Below are positions 33,973 through 41,813 of a stretch of DNA of 51,825 nt, one piece after another. Positions within the stretch are counted from its first letter, which is position 1, and every line of letters begins with the position of its first letter. The notes under the pieces were generated by a model. It was given only the letters and a program-made list of their open reading frames with translations, was not told where the DNA came from and did not search any database. Origin of the DNA: Solirubrobacterales bacterium. GTDB lineage: Bacteria; Actinomycetota; Thermoleophilia; Solirubrobacterales; Solirubrobacteraceae. Both the position numbers and the translations under genes were made by a program. The stretch is taken from assembly GCA_019240655.1 (NCBI GenBank), contig JAFAXX010000096.1:1-51825 (forward strand), in the 5' to 3' direction.

Positions 33973-34953
33973 GTGGACCTCGAACTGGTGCAGAGCAAGC
34001 TGGCGGAGCTCGGCGAGCCGCGCTACCGCCTGGGTCAGATCTGGCGCTGGGCGGCTCAGGGCGCCGGCTCGTTTGCCGAGATGACCGACCTGCCCCGCGG
34101 GCTGCGCGACGCCCTGTCGGGCGTCGTGCCGTTCTCCACGCTGTCGCCACGACGCGAGGCCCACGCCCGCGACGGCACCGTGAAGACGCTGTTTGAGACC
34201 AGCGACGGCCGGCTGGTCGAGGCGGTCTTGATGCGCTATCGCGACGGCCGGCGCTCGCTGTGCCTCTCCTCGCAGTCGGGCTGTCCACTTACGTGCACGT
34301 TCTGCGCCACCGGCCGGATGCGCTTCGGGCGCAACCTCACGTCCTCCGAGATCCTCGACCAGGCGCTTCACTTCCGGCGCCTGGGCCGGGTCGACCACGC
34401 GGTGTTCATGGGCATGGGCGAGCCGATGATTAACCTCGACGCGGTGCTGGGCGCGTGCGAGCGTCTGCCCGATCTCGGCGTCACCCATCGCCGCACCGCG
34501 ATCTCGACCGTGGGCTGGGTGCCCGGGATCAACCGCCTCGCCGAGAGCCCGATGCCGATCCGGCTCGCGCTCTCGCTACACGCCGCGGATCCCGCGCTTC
34601 GCTCGCAGCTGATGCCGGTCAACGACCGCTATCCGCTGGCCGAGGTGCTCGCCGCCTGCCGGGCCTTCTACGAGCGCAAGCGGCGCAAGGTGTTCATCGA
34701 GTACGTGATGCTGGCGGGGGTCAACGACGCCCACGGGCAGGCGGTGCAGCTGGCCGAAATCCTCGATCCGAGGATCTACAAGGTGAACCTCATCCCCTAC
34801 AACCCGACCGATGCGCCTTATGCCGGCTCGAGCGCCAAGGCGATCGACGCCTTCCGGGCCGAGCTCGAGCGCCGCGGCCTCGAAGCCACCGTCCGCCTGA
34901 CCCGCGGACGCGACATCGACGCCGCCTGCGGCCAGTTGGCTGCGTCGTCCTGA
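33973..34953 (+). CDS. rlmN: Dual-specificity 23S rRNA/tRNA adenine-C2 methyltransferase
   Basis: This radical-SAM enzyme methylates A2503 of 23S rRNA and tRNA A37. The cluster motif is Cys104, Cys108 and Cys111 in GCPLTCTFCATG. The two mechanistic cysteines are also present: Cys97 in SLCLSSQ and Cys319 in DAACGQL. MGMGEPMINLD, GVNDAHGQAVQLAE and KVNLIPYNP complete the family pattern. The GTG at 33973 gives 326 residues, slightly shorter than E. coli RlmN. It is divergent from rluB and lies on the opposite strand to all its neighbours. Confidence 0.95.
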   Translation: MDLELVQSKLAELGEPRYRLGQIWRWAAQGAGSFAEMTDLPRGLRDALSGVVPFSTLSPRREAHARDGTVKTLFETSDGRLVEAVLMRYRDGRRSLCLSSQSGCPLTCTFCATGRMRFGRNLTSSEILDQALHFRRLGRVDHAVFMGMGEPMINLDAVLGACERLPDLGVTHRRTAISTVGWVPGINRLAESPMPIRLALSLHAADPALRSQLMPVNDRYPLAEVLAACRAFYERKRRKVFIEYVMLAGVNDAHGQAVQLAEILDPRIYKVNLIPYNPTDAPYAGSSAKAIDAFRAELERRGLEATVRLTRGRDIDAACGQLAASS

Positions 34954-35063
34954 GCGAGGTTCATACCGGGTCGGCGTGACGGCGGCCTACGATTTCGGGG
35001 TGAGTTCGGCGCTGACGGTTCGTCCGGCTCGGGTCGAGGACGTCCTCGAGCAGCCCGAACGCC
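34954..35063. other. rlmN/scpB convergent gap with a possible GNAT N-terminal remnant
   Basis: A plus-strand frame from the GTG at 35000 reads SSALTVRPARVEDVLE, like the first strand of GNAT acetyltransferases, and TACGAT sits 6 nt upstream. It runs into scpB antisense sequence after about 21 residues, so at most a remnant is present. Confidence 0.2.
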
Positions 35064-35639
35064 CTACCCTCCCGCCCGAGCCTCTCCCGCCTGGAGTAGT
35101 CGCTCGCGGAGCTGCTCCTCGATCTCCGGCGACGGGTCGAACGACGCCGCGTCGGGTAGCCCAGCCAGCGACTGTAGCCCGAACAGCCGCAGGAACAGAT
35201 CGGTGGTGCGGTACAGAACCGCCCCGAACTGCGAGCGGCCGGCTTCCTCGATCATCCCGCGCTCGAGCAGCGTGGCCGCCGCCGACTCGGCGTTGACCCC
35301 GCGGATCCGGGCGATCTCCGGCCGCGAGACCGGCTGCAGGTAGGCGATGATTGCCAGCGTCTCGGCCTGGGCCGGGGTCAGCGGCGGGGTGCGCGGCTTG
35401 GCGAGTAGACGCCGCGCCGCCGGCTCGCAGTCAGGATGGGCGGAGAGCACCCAGCCGCCGGCCAGCTCGCGCAGCACGAGCCCGCGGCGCTCGAACTCGT
35501 AGTACTCGCGGAGACGCTCGAGCGCCGTGACCACTTCGTGCAGCTCGACCTGGCAGGCCTCGGCCAGCGCCGCCGGCGTCACCGGCTCTCCGCTCAGGAA
35601 GAGGAGCGACTCAACCTCCTGCTCGAGCGAAGGATTCAC
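35064..35639 (-). CDS. scpB: Segregation and condensation protein B
   Basis: ScpB is the winged-helix kleisin partner in the SMC-ScpAB condensin. The 191-residue protein has LESLLFL-type first helix sequence (VESLLFLSGEPVTPAALAE), a WVLSAHPD hairpin, then LTPAQAETLAIIAYLQPVSRPEIARIRGVNAES, the most conserved segment. The GTG at 35639 overlaps the scpA stop as GTGA. It converges with rlmN. Confidence 0.94.
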   Translation of the reverse strand: MNPSLEQEVESLLFLSGEPVTPAALAEACQVELHEVVTALERLREYYEFERRGLVLRELAGGWVLSAHPDCEPAARRLLAKPRTPPLTPAQAETLAIIAYLQPVSRPEIARIRGVNAESAAATLLERGMIEEAGRSQFGAVLYRTTDLFLRLFGLQSLAGLPDAASFDPSPEIEEQLRERLLQAGEARAGG

Positions 35640-36415
35640 GCGGGGACCCGCCGCAGGGCGCGCACGCAGCTCGCTCCCGCTCGGGCCGGCGCCGGCGCCG
35701 GCGCCTCGATCGTGATCTCGCCGAACGGCTGCTCCTGGGTCCACGTCAGCTCGCCCTGCTTGTAGAGCTCGAGTACCGCGAACAAGGTCACTGCGACGGT
35801 GACCCGGTCGGCCTCGCCGACGGCCTCGTCGAAGCTGAAACTGCCGCGGCGCAGCAGCGCGCGCAGGTGAGCCAGCCGCTCAGCCACCGTCACCGTCGGC
35901 GTGGCGAGGTGGCGCAGATCGAGCGCCTCGGGCATACGCAGCAGGCTGCCGATCGCGCCGGCCAGCAGCGCCCGGTCGTAGACCGCCGCCGCCTCCGCCA
36001 GCGGGGCTCGGCGCAGGGCCGGAGGCAGCGGCGCGGAGCGGAACCGGTAGCCCTCTTCGGAGGCCAGCCTCTCCGACAGGAAGCCCGCGGCGGCGCGGTA
36101 GCGGTGGGCGTCGAGCAGCCGAGCGAGCAGCTCCTCCGCCGCCTCGCCGGGGTCGAGCTCGATGATCTCCGGTTCCTCCCCGGGCAGGAGGAGGCGCGAC
36201 TTCAGCTCGAGCAGGGCGGCGATCAGGACCAGGAACTCGGTGGCCGCCTCGAGGTCGAGCTCCCCGCGCTGCTCGAGGTGGTCGATGTAGGCGATGACGA
36301 TCTCGGCCAGGTCGACCTCGAGCAGGTCGATCTCCTCGCGCAGGACCAGGGTGAGCAGGAGATCGAACGGCCCGGCGAATACGTCCAGGTCGAGCTCGAG
36401 ATCGGCGAGACGCAC
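35636..36415 (-). CDS. scpA: Segregation and condensation protein A (kleisin)
   Basis: The 259-residue kleisin begins with FAGPFDLLLTLVLREEIDLLEVDLAEI, the characteristic N-terminal SMC-contacting helix. The middle part includes ATEFLVLIAALLELKSRLLLP, and a C-terminal winged helix (FAVLELYKQGELTWTQEQPFGEI) follows. A short APAPAPA-rich tail ends it. The GTG at 36415 follows a TAGCCT hexamer by 7 nt; that hexamer includes the trpS stop codon. Confidence 0.94.
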   Translation of the reverse strand: MRLADLELDLDVFAGPFDLLLTLVLREEIDLLEVDLAEIVIAYIDHLEQRGELDLEAATEFLVLIAALLELKSRLLLPGEEPEIIELDPGEAAEELLARLLDAHRYRAAAGFLSERLASEEGYRFRSAPLPPALRRAPLAEAAAVYDRALLAGAIGSLLRMPEALDLRHLATPTVTVAERLAHLRALLRRGSFSFDEAVGEADRVTVAVTLFAVLELYKQGELTWTQEQPFGEITIEAPAPAPARAGASCVRALRRVPA

Positions 36416-36422
36416 CGCAACC

Positions 36423-36428
36423 AGGCTA
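36423..36428 (-). promoter_or_regulatory. Candidate -10 element for scpA (TAGCCT)
   Basis: It lies 7 nt before the scpA GTG and overlaps the trpS TAG stop, so part of the match is forced by the stop codon. Confidence 0.3.
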
Positions 36429-37427
36429 CTGCCCGGCCCGGACCGCTCGGAAGCCCATCGCCGTGCGGACGTCGGCGAGCGTCTCGCCGGCGATCGCGCG
36501 GGCCTTATCCGCGCCGAGGGCGAACATCCGCTCGAGCTCGGCCTCGTCGCTGCGCAGCTCGTGGTAGCGCTCGCGGACCGGCGTCAGATACTCGATCACC
36601 GCCTCGCCCACGGCGGTCTTGAAGGCGCCGTAGCCGGAGCCGTCGAACTCGGCCTCGACGGCCTCCGGCGTCCGCCGGGTGACCGCGGAGAGGATCTCGA
36701 TCAGGTTGCTCACGCCCGGCTTATCCGGCGCCCGGCGGACCTCGGTGCCGGAGTCGGTGACCGCCGAGCGGAACTTCTTCAGAACCGTGTTTGGCGCGTC
36801 GAGCACCAGCACGGTGCCCTGCGGCGTGCCGCCCGTGGTCGACATCTTGCGCTCGGGCATCTGTAGGTCCATGATCCGCGCGCCCACCTCGGGGATGCGG
36901 TGCTCGGGCACGACCAGGGTCTCGCCGAAGCGGGCGTTGAAGCGCTCGGCGATGTCGCGCATCAGCTCGACGTGCTGGCGCTGGTCGTCGCCCACCGGCA
37001 CCTCGCGCGCCCGGTAGGCGAGCACGTCGGCCGCCATCAGCACCGGGTAGTAGAGCAAGGCGGCGGAGACCAGCTCGCGCTGGCTGGCGGACTTCTCCTT
37101 GAACTGGTGCATGCGCGTGAGGTCGCCGTAGGCGGTCACGCTCGAGAGCAGCCAGGTCAGCTCGGTGTGCTCCTGCACGTCGGACTGGCGAAAGAAGAGG
37201 CAGCGCTCGGGATCGAGCCCGGCGGCGAGCAGGACCGCGGCCACGTCGTACACCGAGCTCTGCAGGGCCGAAGCGTCGTAGGGCACGCTGATCGCGTGCA
37301 GATCGACGACACAGTAGATCGCCTCGCCGCGGTCCTGGCCGGCCACGTACTGGGTGATCGCGCCGATGTAGTTGCCGAGGTGCTTGCGGCCGGTCGGCTG
37401 GATGCCCGAGAAGATGCGTTCGCTCAC
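36426..37427 (-). CDS. trpS: Tryptophanyl-tRNA synthetase
   Basis: The 333-residue class I enzyme charges tRNA-Trp. The HIGH-type motif lies in GIQPTGRKHLGNYIGA (8-23) and the second ATP loop is KMSTT (194-198) rather than KMSKS. VDLHAISVPYD, LLYYPVLMAADVLAY and PVGDDQRQHVELMRDIA are family typical. The GTG at 37427 follows a TAGCCT hexamer by 7 nt. It lies between the rhomboid gene and scpA on the same strand. Confidence 0.96.
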   Translation of the reverse strand: MSERIFSGIQPTGRKHLGNYIGAITQYVAGQDRGEAIYCVVDLHAISVPYDASALQSSVYDVAAVLLAAGLDPERCLFFRQSDVQEHTELTWLLSSVTAYGDLTRMHQFKEKSASQRELVSAALLYYPVLMAADVLAYRAREVPVGDDQRQHVELMRDIAERFNARFGETLVVPEHRIPEVGARIMDLQMPERKMSTTGGTPQGTVLVLDAPNTVLKKFRSAVTDSGTEVRRAPDKPGVSNLIEILSAVTRRTPEAVEAEFDGSGYGAFKTAVGEAVIEYLTPVRERYHELRSDEAELERMFALGADKARAIAGETLADVRTAMGFRAVRAGQ

Positions 37428-37434
37428 GGGCCCC

Positions 37435-37440
37435 AGGCTA
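37435..37440 (-). promoter_or_regulatory. Candidate -10 element for trpS (TAGCCT)
   Basis: It lies 7 nt upstream of the trpS GTG, in non-coding sequence, with no Shine-Dalgarno sequence between. Confidence 0.45.
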
Positions 37441-37468
37441 CTGGCCGCTCGCCGCCCCGGGCGCGCCG

Positions 37469-37541
37469 GTGAGCGGACGGGCGTCCGCTCAGTCAGCGGA
37501 CGGGCGCGCCGGTCAGCGGACGGGCGGTCAGCGGACGGGCG
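37469..37541. repeat. 15-bp repeats overlapping the rhomboid stop codon, with a hairpin
   Basis: Four copies of GT(C/G)AGCGGACGGGCG lie at 37469-37483, 37492-37506, 37512-37526 and 37527-37541. The last encodes the end and TGA of the rhomboid gene on the minus strand, and two other copies carry the same TGA. Between the first two copies an 8-bp stem (37482-37489 with 37495-37502, loop CAGTC) forms a terminator-like hairpin. Confidence 0.85.
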
Positions 37542-38160
37542 TCTGCGCCGGCCGACCGCCGGTTCCGCGCGGCGCGACGGCGCCGCCCGACCGGCCGGCC
37601 AGCCACCACGCCGCGAGCACCCCGGCGATCGCCCCGCACAGGTGCCCCTGCCAGGACACCCCCGGTTGGGGCACCAGGCTCGCGAGCAGCGCGCTGCCCC
37701 ACACCACGCCGACGATCACCCCCACCAGCACCTCGAGCAGGCTGCGGTCGAACACGCCCCGGGTCAGCAGATACGTGGCGTAGCCGAACACCACACCGCT
37801 GGCGCCGACCGTATCGGGGTACGACGGGGAGATCAGCCACGTGCCGAGACCGCCGACGACGATCACGAAGACGGTCACCAGCGCGAGCCGGCCGGCGCCC
37901 CGGAGCGCGATGATCAGGCCCATGAACACGAACGGAATGGTGTTCGAGATGAGGTGGGCGAAGCTGGCATGCAGGAACGGCGCGGTGGCGATTCCCCACA
38001 GCCGCCCGACGTTACGCGCCCAGATCCCGTCGCGGTCGAGCGCGTTGCCGTCGAGCGTGTTGATCACCTCGACCACCCACATCAGCGCGACGATCCCGGC
38101 CAGCAGGGCGATCCCCTCTCCAGGGGCCTGACCGCGACGGATGGGCGGGCGCGTGTTCAT
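37528..38160 (-). CDS. Rhomboid family intramembrane serine protease
   Basis: The 210-residue protein has six hydrophobic helices. The catalytic serine is Ser121 in GASGVVFGY, the catalytic His is His173 in QGHLCGAIAG, and the oxyanion-helping HxxxN is HLISN (69-73). Rhomboids cleave membrane proteins within the bilayer; the substrate is unknown. The C-terminal tail (GGAVAPRGTGGRPAQTPVR) is disordered and its last codons are part of a tandem repeat. The ATG is at 38160. Confidence 0.9.
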   Translation of the reverse strand: MNTRPPIRRGQAPGEGIALLAGIVALMWVVEVINTLDGNALDRDGIWARNVGRLWGIATAPFLHASFAHLISNTIPFVFMGLIIALRGAGRLALVTVFVIVVGGLGTWLISPSYPDTVGASGVVFGYATYLLTRGVFDRSLLEVLVGVIVGVVWGSALLASLVPQPGVSWQGHLCGAIAGVLAAWWLAGRSGGAVAPRGTGGRPAQTPVR

Positions 38161-38186
38161 CTCGAGACCAAGTATGCAACGCCGGC

Positions 38187-39323
38187 TCAGCCGGCCCGCT
38201 CGAGGACCTCGACGGCGATCGCCAGCGCCACCTCGGCGCGCTCGCGCAGCGAGGGCTCGAGCACGAACTCCGTGGGAGTGTGAGCGCCACCGCCGCGCGG
38301 TCCCAGCCCATCGACGGTCAGCGCGATGGCTGGCGCGAAGTGGCTCGCGTCGCTGGCGCCGCCACGGGGCACCCCGACGATCGGCCGGCCGATCCGGGCG
38401 CTGGCCCGCTCGAGCAGCGGCGCGGTCGCGGCAGCCGAGTCCATTCCCGGCCAGACGCGCTCCATCCGCGCCTGAAGGCGCACCTCGTCGAGCTCGGCCG
38501 GGACTCCCGCCAGCACCGCCTCGAAAGCGTCGACCGAGCTCGCGCGCATGTCGAACACCAGCTCCCCCGATGGCGGGACGACGTTGAACGCCTCGCCCGA
38601 GCGGATGATCGTCGGCACCACGCTCAGCCGCTCGGGTCCGTGCGGGTCGTGCTTGCCGGCCACCGCAATCGCCGCCCGGGCGAGGCCGATGAGCGCGTTT
38701 CGGCCCTGATCGGGGGCGCTGCCGGAGTGCGCGGCGCGTCCCGTGGCCCGGACCCGCAGCGTGCCCGCGGCCTTGCGCCTGACGACGACTCCCTCCTCGC
38801 CTGCGCCGGCCAGCTGACCTCCTTCGAAGCACAGGCAGGCGTCGTAGCCGGTGAAGCGCTCCACGTGGGCGAACGGCTCCGTCCGCCACTCTTCGTCGGT
38901 GACCAGCAGCACCGCCACCTCGGCGAAGCGCTCCGGGCGTTCGGCCAGCGCCCGCGCCACCCCCAGTGCAAGCACCACGCCGCCCTTCATGTCCACCGCG
39001 CCGGGGCCGTACAGGCGGTTGCCGTCCCGGCGCAGCGGCGCGTGCGAGCGGTGGGCGATCACCGTGTCGAGGTGGCCGAGCAGCAGCACCCGTCCGGCGC
39101 CGCGGCCGCGAATCGCGGCGATCAGGTCGGGTGCGCTGCCCGGGGTCGAGCACGGCACGCGCTCGCAGCTCGCCTCCGAAGGCAGCAGCGCCGCGCACAC
39201 CGCGACCGCCTCCTCCGCCCCCGGCACATCACCCGAGGGAGACGACACGGCGACCAGGGCGTCGAGCTCGCGGCTCGCGCGGGCGGCTATGTCCGCCGCG
39301 TCGCGGTCGATCAGCGGGTCCAC
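38187..39323 (-). CDS. M20 family metallopeptidase (carboxypeptidase G2/ArgE/DapE-like)
   Basis: The 378-residue protein has the two-zinc site residues: His84 and Asp86 in LLGHLDTV, Asp111 in GPGAVDMKGG, the catalytic TDEE at 142-145, Glu168 in CFEGG, and a C-terminal His in GGGAHTPTE. A dimerisation domain (about 180-290) interrupts the catalytic domain. It resembles glutamate carboxypeptidases, but M20 specificity cannot be read from sequence. It overlaps the panE-like gene by 13 bases. Confidence 0.87.
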   Translation of the reverse strand: MDPLIDRDAADIAARASRELDALVAVSSPSGDVPGAEEAVAVCAALLPSEASCERVPCSTPGSAPDLIAAIRGRGAGRVLLLGHLDTVIAHRSHAPLRRDGNRLYGPGAVDMKGGVVLALGVARALAERPERFAEVAVLLVTDEEWRTEPFAHVERFTGYDACLCFEGGQLAGAGEEGVVVRRKAAGTLRVRATGRAAHSGSAPDQGRNALIGLARAAIAVAGKHDPHGPERLSVVPTIIRSGEAFNVVPPSGELVFDMRASSVDAFEAVLAGVPAELDEVRLQARMERVWPGMDSAAATAPLLERASARIGRPIVGVPRGGASDASHFAPAIALTVDGLGPRGGGAHTPTEFVLEPSLRERAEVALAIAVEVLERAG

Positions 39324-40306
39324 TGCCCCACCCCGGCGCGCGCGGCGCTCAGCACCTCCTCGGCGGCCAGCGACGAAGGCGGGCGGCCCTCGCGCACGTG
39401 GCGCTCGGCGAGACGGCAGAGCGCGGCGTTGACCGGGGTGGGGACGCCGTGCAGCCGCCCGACCAGCACGACCTCGCCGTTCAGGTAGTCGGTCTCAACC
39501 CCGCCGGCACCGCGGACGAGGCTCTGGAGCGTCGAGGAGCCGGCGCGCGGGCGCCCGCCGATCTCGCGGACGTCGAAGCGCGCCCAGCGCCCCCGGACGT
39601 CGCTGACGCCTTCGTCCTCGAACTCCACCCCGGCAGCGCGCAGGGCCGCGCGACCCTCCTCGCGGGCCAGTTCGCGCACTCGGTCGCGGTCCTCGCCGGG
39701 CCGGCACAGCGCATCGACGGCGTTGACTAGGTTCATCACGAGCTTCGCGTACTTGGCGCGCATGATGTCCTCGCGCGGCTCGGACTCGATCCGCGCCGCG
39801 GCCAGCGCCTGCGCGATCGCCGCACAGCGCTGATCGACGCCCTCGGGGTAGCTCCCGACGTCGATCATCCCGGCCAGCTCGGCCCCGTAGGCCTGGACGA
39901 TGCCCGGCTCGAGGTGCGCAGCCGGAAGCATCACCACTCCGGCGTACACGTTCGCCCACCGTCGCAGGGCCAGCCGCTCGTTCTCGACCCCGTTCTGGAC
40001 GCACACGACCGAGAGGCCGGCGGGCGGCTCGGCCGCGCGCAGGTCGTCGAGCGCCGCGGCCGTGTCCTGGGTTTTCATGCACAGCAGCACGACCTCGTCC
40101 TCGGCCCAATCGAGCTCCCGCGGGTGCGCGACGGCGGGAATCTCGAGCACCGTGGTCCGCTCGGGCTCCTCCACGGTCAGCCCGCGTTCGCGGATCGCCT
40201 GGCCGTGCGGCCCACGGGCGATCAGCGCCACGTCGTGGCCGCTCTGGTGAAGCCGGGCGCCGACCACGCCGCCGATCGCCCCCGCGCCGAAGACCACGAA
40301 GCGCAT
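39311..40306 (-). CDS. panE: 2-dehydropantoate 2-reductase family protein
   Basis: The 331-residue protein begins VVFGAGAIGGVVGARL (NADP-binding). It then has VLLCMKTQDTAAAL, VVCVQNGVENE and RAKYAKLVMNLVNAVDALC with the conserved Lys, followed by the C-terminal ketopantoate reductase domain (ETDYLNGEVVLVGRLHGVPTPVNAAL). It could make pantoate for CoA, though this family includes other ketoreductases and no other pan gene is near. It follows gcvPB with a 4-base gap. Confidence 0.85.
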   Translation of the reverse strand: MRFVVFGAGAIGGVVGARLHQSGHDVALIARGPHGQAIRERGLTVEEPERTTVLEIPAVAHPRELDWAEDEVVLLCMKTQDTAAALDDLRAAEPPAGLSVVCVQNGVENERLALRRWANVYAGVVMLPAAHLEPGIVQAYGAELAGMIDVGSYPEGVDQRCAAIAQALAAARIESEPREDIMRAKYAKLVMNLVNAVDALCRPGEDRDRVRELAREEGRAALRAAGVEFEDEGVSDVRGRWARFDVREIGGRPRAGSSTLQSLVRGAGGVETDYLNGEVVLVGRLHGVPTPVNAALCRLAERHVREGRPPSSLAAEEVLSAARAGVGQWTR

Positions 40307-40310
40307 CCGG

Positions 40311-41813
40311 CTAGCGCGGTTGCCGGATCACCGGCCGTCGCGAGGCCGCCGCCTCGTCCAGGCGGCGCACCGGGGTGCGGTACGGCGCGGACCGCGCCAC
40401 GGAGGGGTCGTCGCGCGCCTCACGGAGGATCTCCGCCACGGCCGCGGCGAACCGGTCGAGCGTCTCCCGGGTCTCGGTCTCGGTCGGCTCGATCAGCAGC
40501 GCCTCCTCGACGATCAGCGGGAAGTACACGGTCGGCGGGTGCACGCCGTGGTCGAGCAGGCGCTTGGCCAGGTCGAGCGTGCGGATCTGGAGCTCGCGCT
40601 TCATCGGCGCGCCCGAGAGCACGAACTCGTGCATGCACAGCCGCGGGTAGGCGGAGGGCAGGTACTCGAGCACGCCCTCGTGGCGCAACCGCGCGAGGAG
40701 ATAGTTGGCGTTCAGCACCGCAACCTCGGAGACCTCGCGCAGTCCGGCCGCCCCGAGCGAGCGAATGTAGGCGTACGCACGCACGAACACGCCATAGTTG
40801 CCGTGCATGCCGCGCAGGCGCCCGATCGACTTCGGGCGGTCGTAGTCGAGGTCGTAGCCCGCTTCCGACCCGCCGTTGGCGGCGCCGTCGCGGCCCACCA
40901 CCTGGGGACGCGGGAGGTAAGGCGCGATCCGCTCCGCGACGGCGATCGGCCCCGACCCGGGGCCCCCGCCGCCGTGCGGCTGGGTGAAGGTCTTGTGCAG
41001 GTTGAAGTGGACGATGTCGAAGCCCATGTCCCCGGGCCGGCAGACGCCCATGATCGCGTTCAGGTTGGCGCCGTCGTAGTAGAGCGTTGCGCCGACGCCG
41101 TGGACGATCTCGGCGATCTGCTCGATCCCCGGCTCGAACAGGCCGAGCGTCGAGGGGTTGGTCAGCATCAGGCAGGCCACCTCCGCGTCGGCCTTGGCGC
41201 GCAGGTCGTCGAGGTCGACGTTGCCGTCGGCGTCGGTGCCCACCTTGACGACCTCGTAGCCGGCCATCGTCACCGTGGCCGGATTGGTGCCGTGAGCGGT
41301 GTCGGGGGTGAGGACCTTGGTCCGGACCTCGCCGTGGTCCTCGTGGAATGCGCGGGTGAGCAGAACGCCGGCGAGTTCCCCATGGGAGCCCGCCGACGGC
41401 TGCAGCGAGACGTGCGGGAGACCGGCGATCTCGGCCAGCGCCTGCTGCAGGCGCCACATCAGCTCGAGCGCGCCCTGGGCGCGGCGCGGGTCCTGGAGCG
41501 GGTGCAGGTGGGCATGGCCGGACAGCGCGGCGACTCGCTCGTGCAGCTTGGGGTTGTGCTTCATCGTGCACGACCCGAGCGGATAGAAGCCGGTGTCGAG
41601 GTCGAAGTTTCGCTTCGAGAGCCGGTTGTAGTGGCGGACGATCTCGGGCTCGGAGACCTCCGGCAGGCGCGGCGGCTCGGCCCGCCGCAGCGACGTCGGA
41701 AGCAGCTCGTCCAGGGGCGCCTCCGGCACGTCGAGCGCGGGTGCGACAAACGCCCGTCGCCCCGGCCGCGACCGCTCGTAGATCGTCAGCTCGTCGTCGG
41801 CGGCGCCGATCAC
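40311..41813 (-). CDS. gcvPB: Glycine dehydrogenase (decarboxylating) subunit 2
   Basis: This is the PLP-carrying subunit of the split P-protein. The PLP lysine is Lys274 in NLHKTFTQPHGGGGPG, and YDGANLNAIMGVCRPGDMG precedes it. FYPLGSCTMKHNPK and SLQPSAGSHGELAGVL are conserved. At 500 residues it is a normal subunit 2. The ATG overlaps the gcvPA stop as ATGA, and the two subunits form one active glycine decarboxylase in the glycine cleavage system. Confidence 0.97.
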   Translation of the reverse strand: MIGAADDELTIYERSRPGRRAFVAPALDVPEAPLDELLPTSLRRAEPPRLPEVSEPEIVRHYNRLSKRNFDLDTGFYPLGSCTMKHNPKLHERVAALSGHAHLHPLQDPRRAQGALELMWRLQQALAEIAGLPHVSLQPSAGSHGELAGVLLTRAFHEDHGEVRTKVLTPDTAHGTNPATVTMAGYEVVKVGTDADGNVDLDDLRAKADAEVACLMLTNPSTLGLFEPGIEQIAEIVHGVGATLYYDGANLNAIMGVCRPGDMGFDIVHFNLHKTFTQPHGGGGPGSGPIAVAERIAPYLPRPQVVGRDGAANGGSEAGYDLDYDRPKSIGRLRGMHGNYGVFVRAYAYIRSLGAAGLREVSEVAVLNANYLLARLRHEGVLEYLPSAYPRLCMHEFVLSGAPMKRELQIRTLDLAKRLLDHGVHPPTVYFPLIVEEALLIEPTETETRETLDRFAAAVAEILREARDDPSVARSAPYRTPVRRLDEAAASRRPVIRQPR

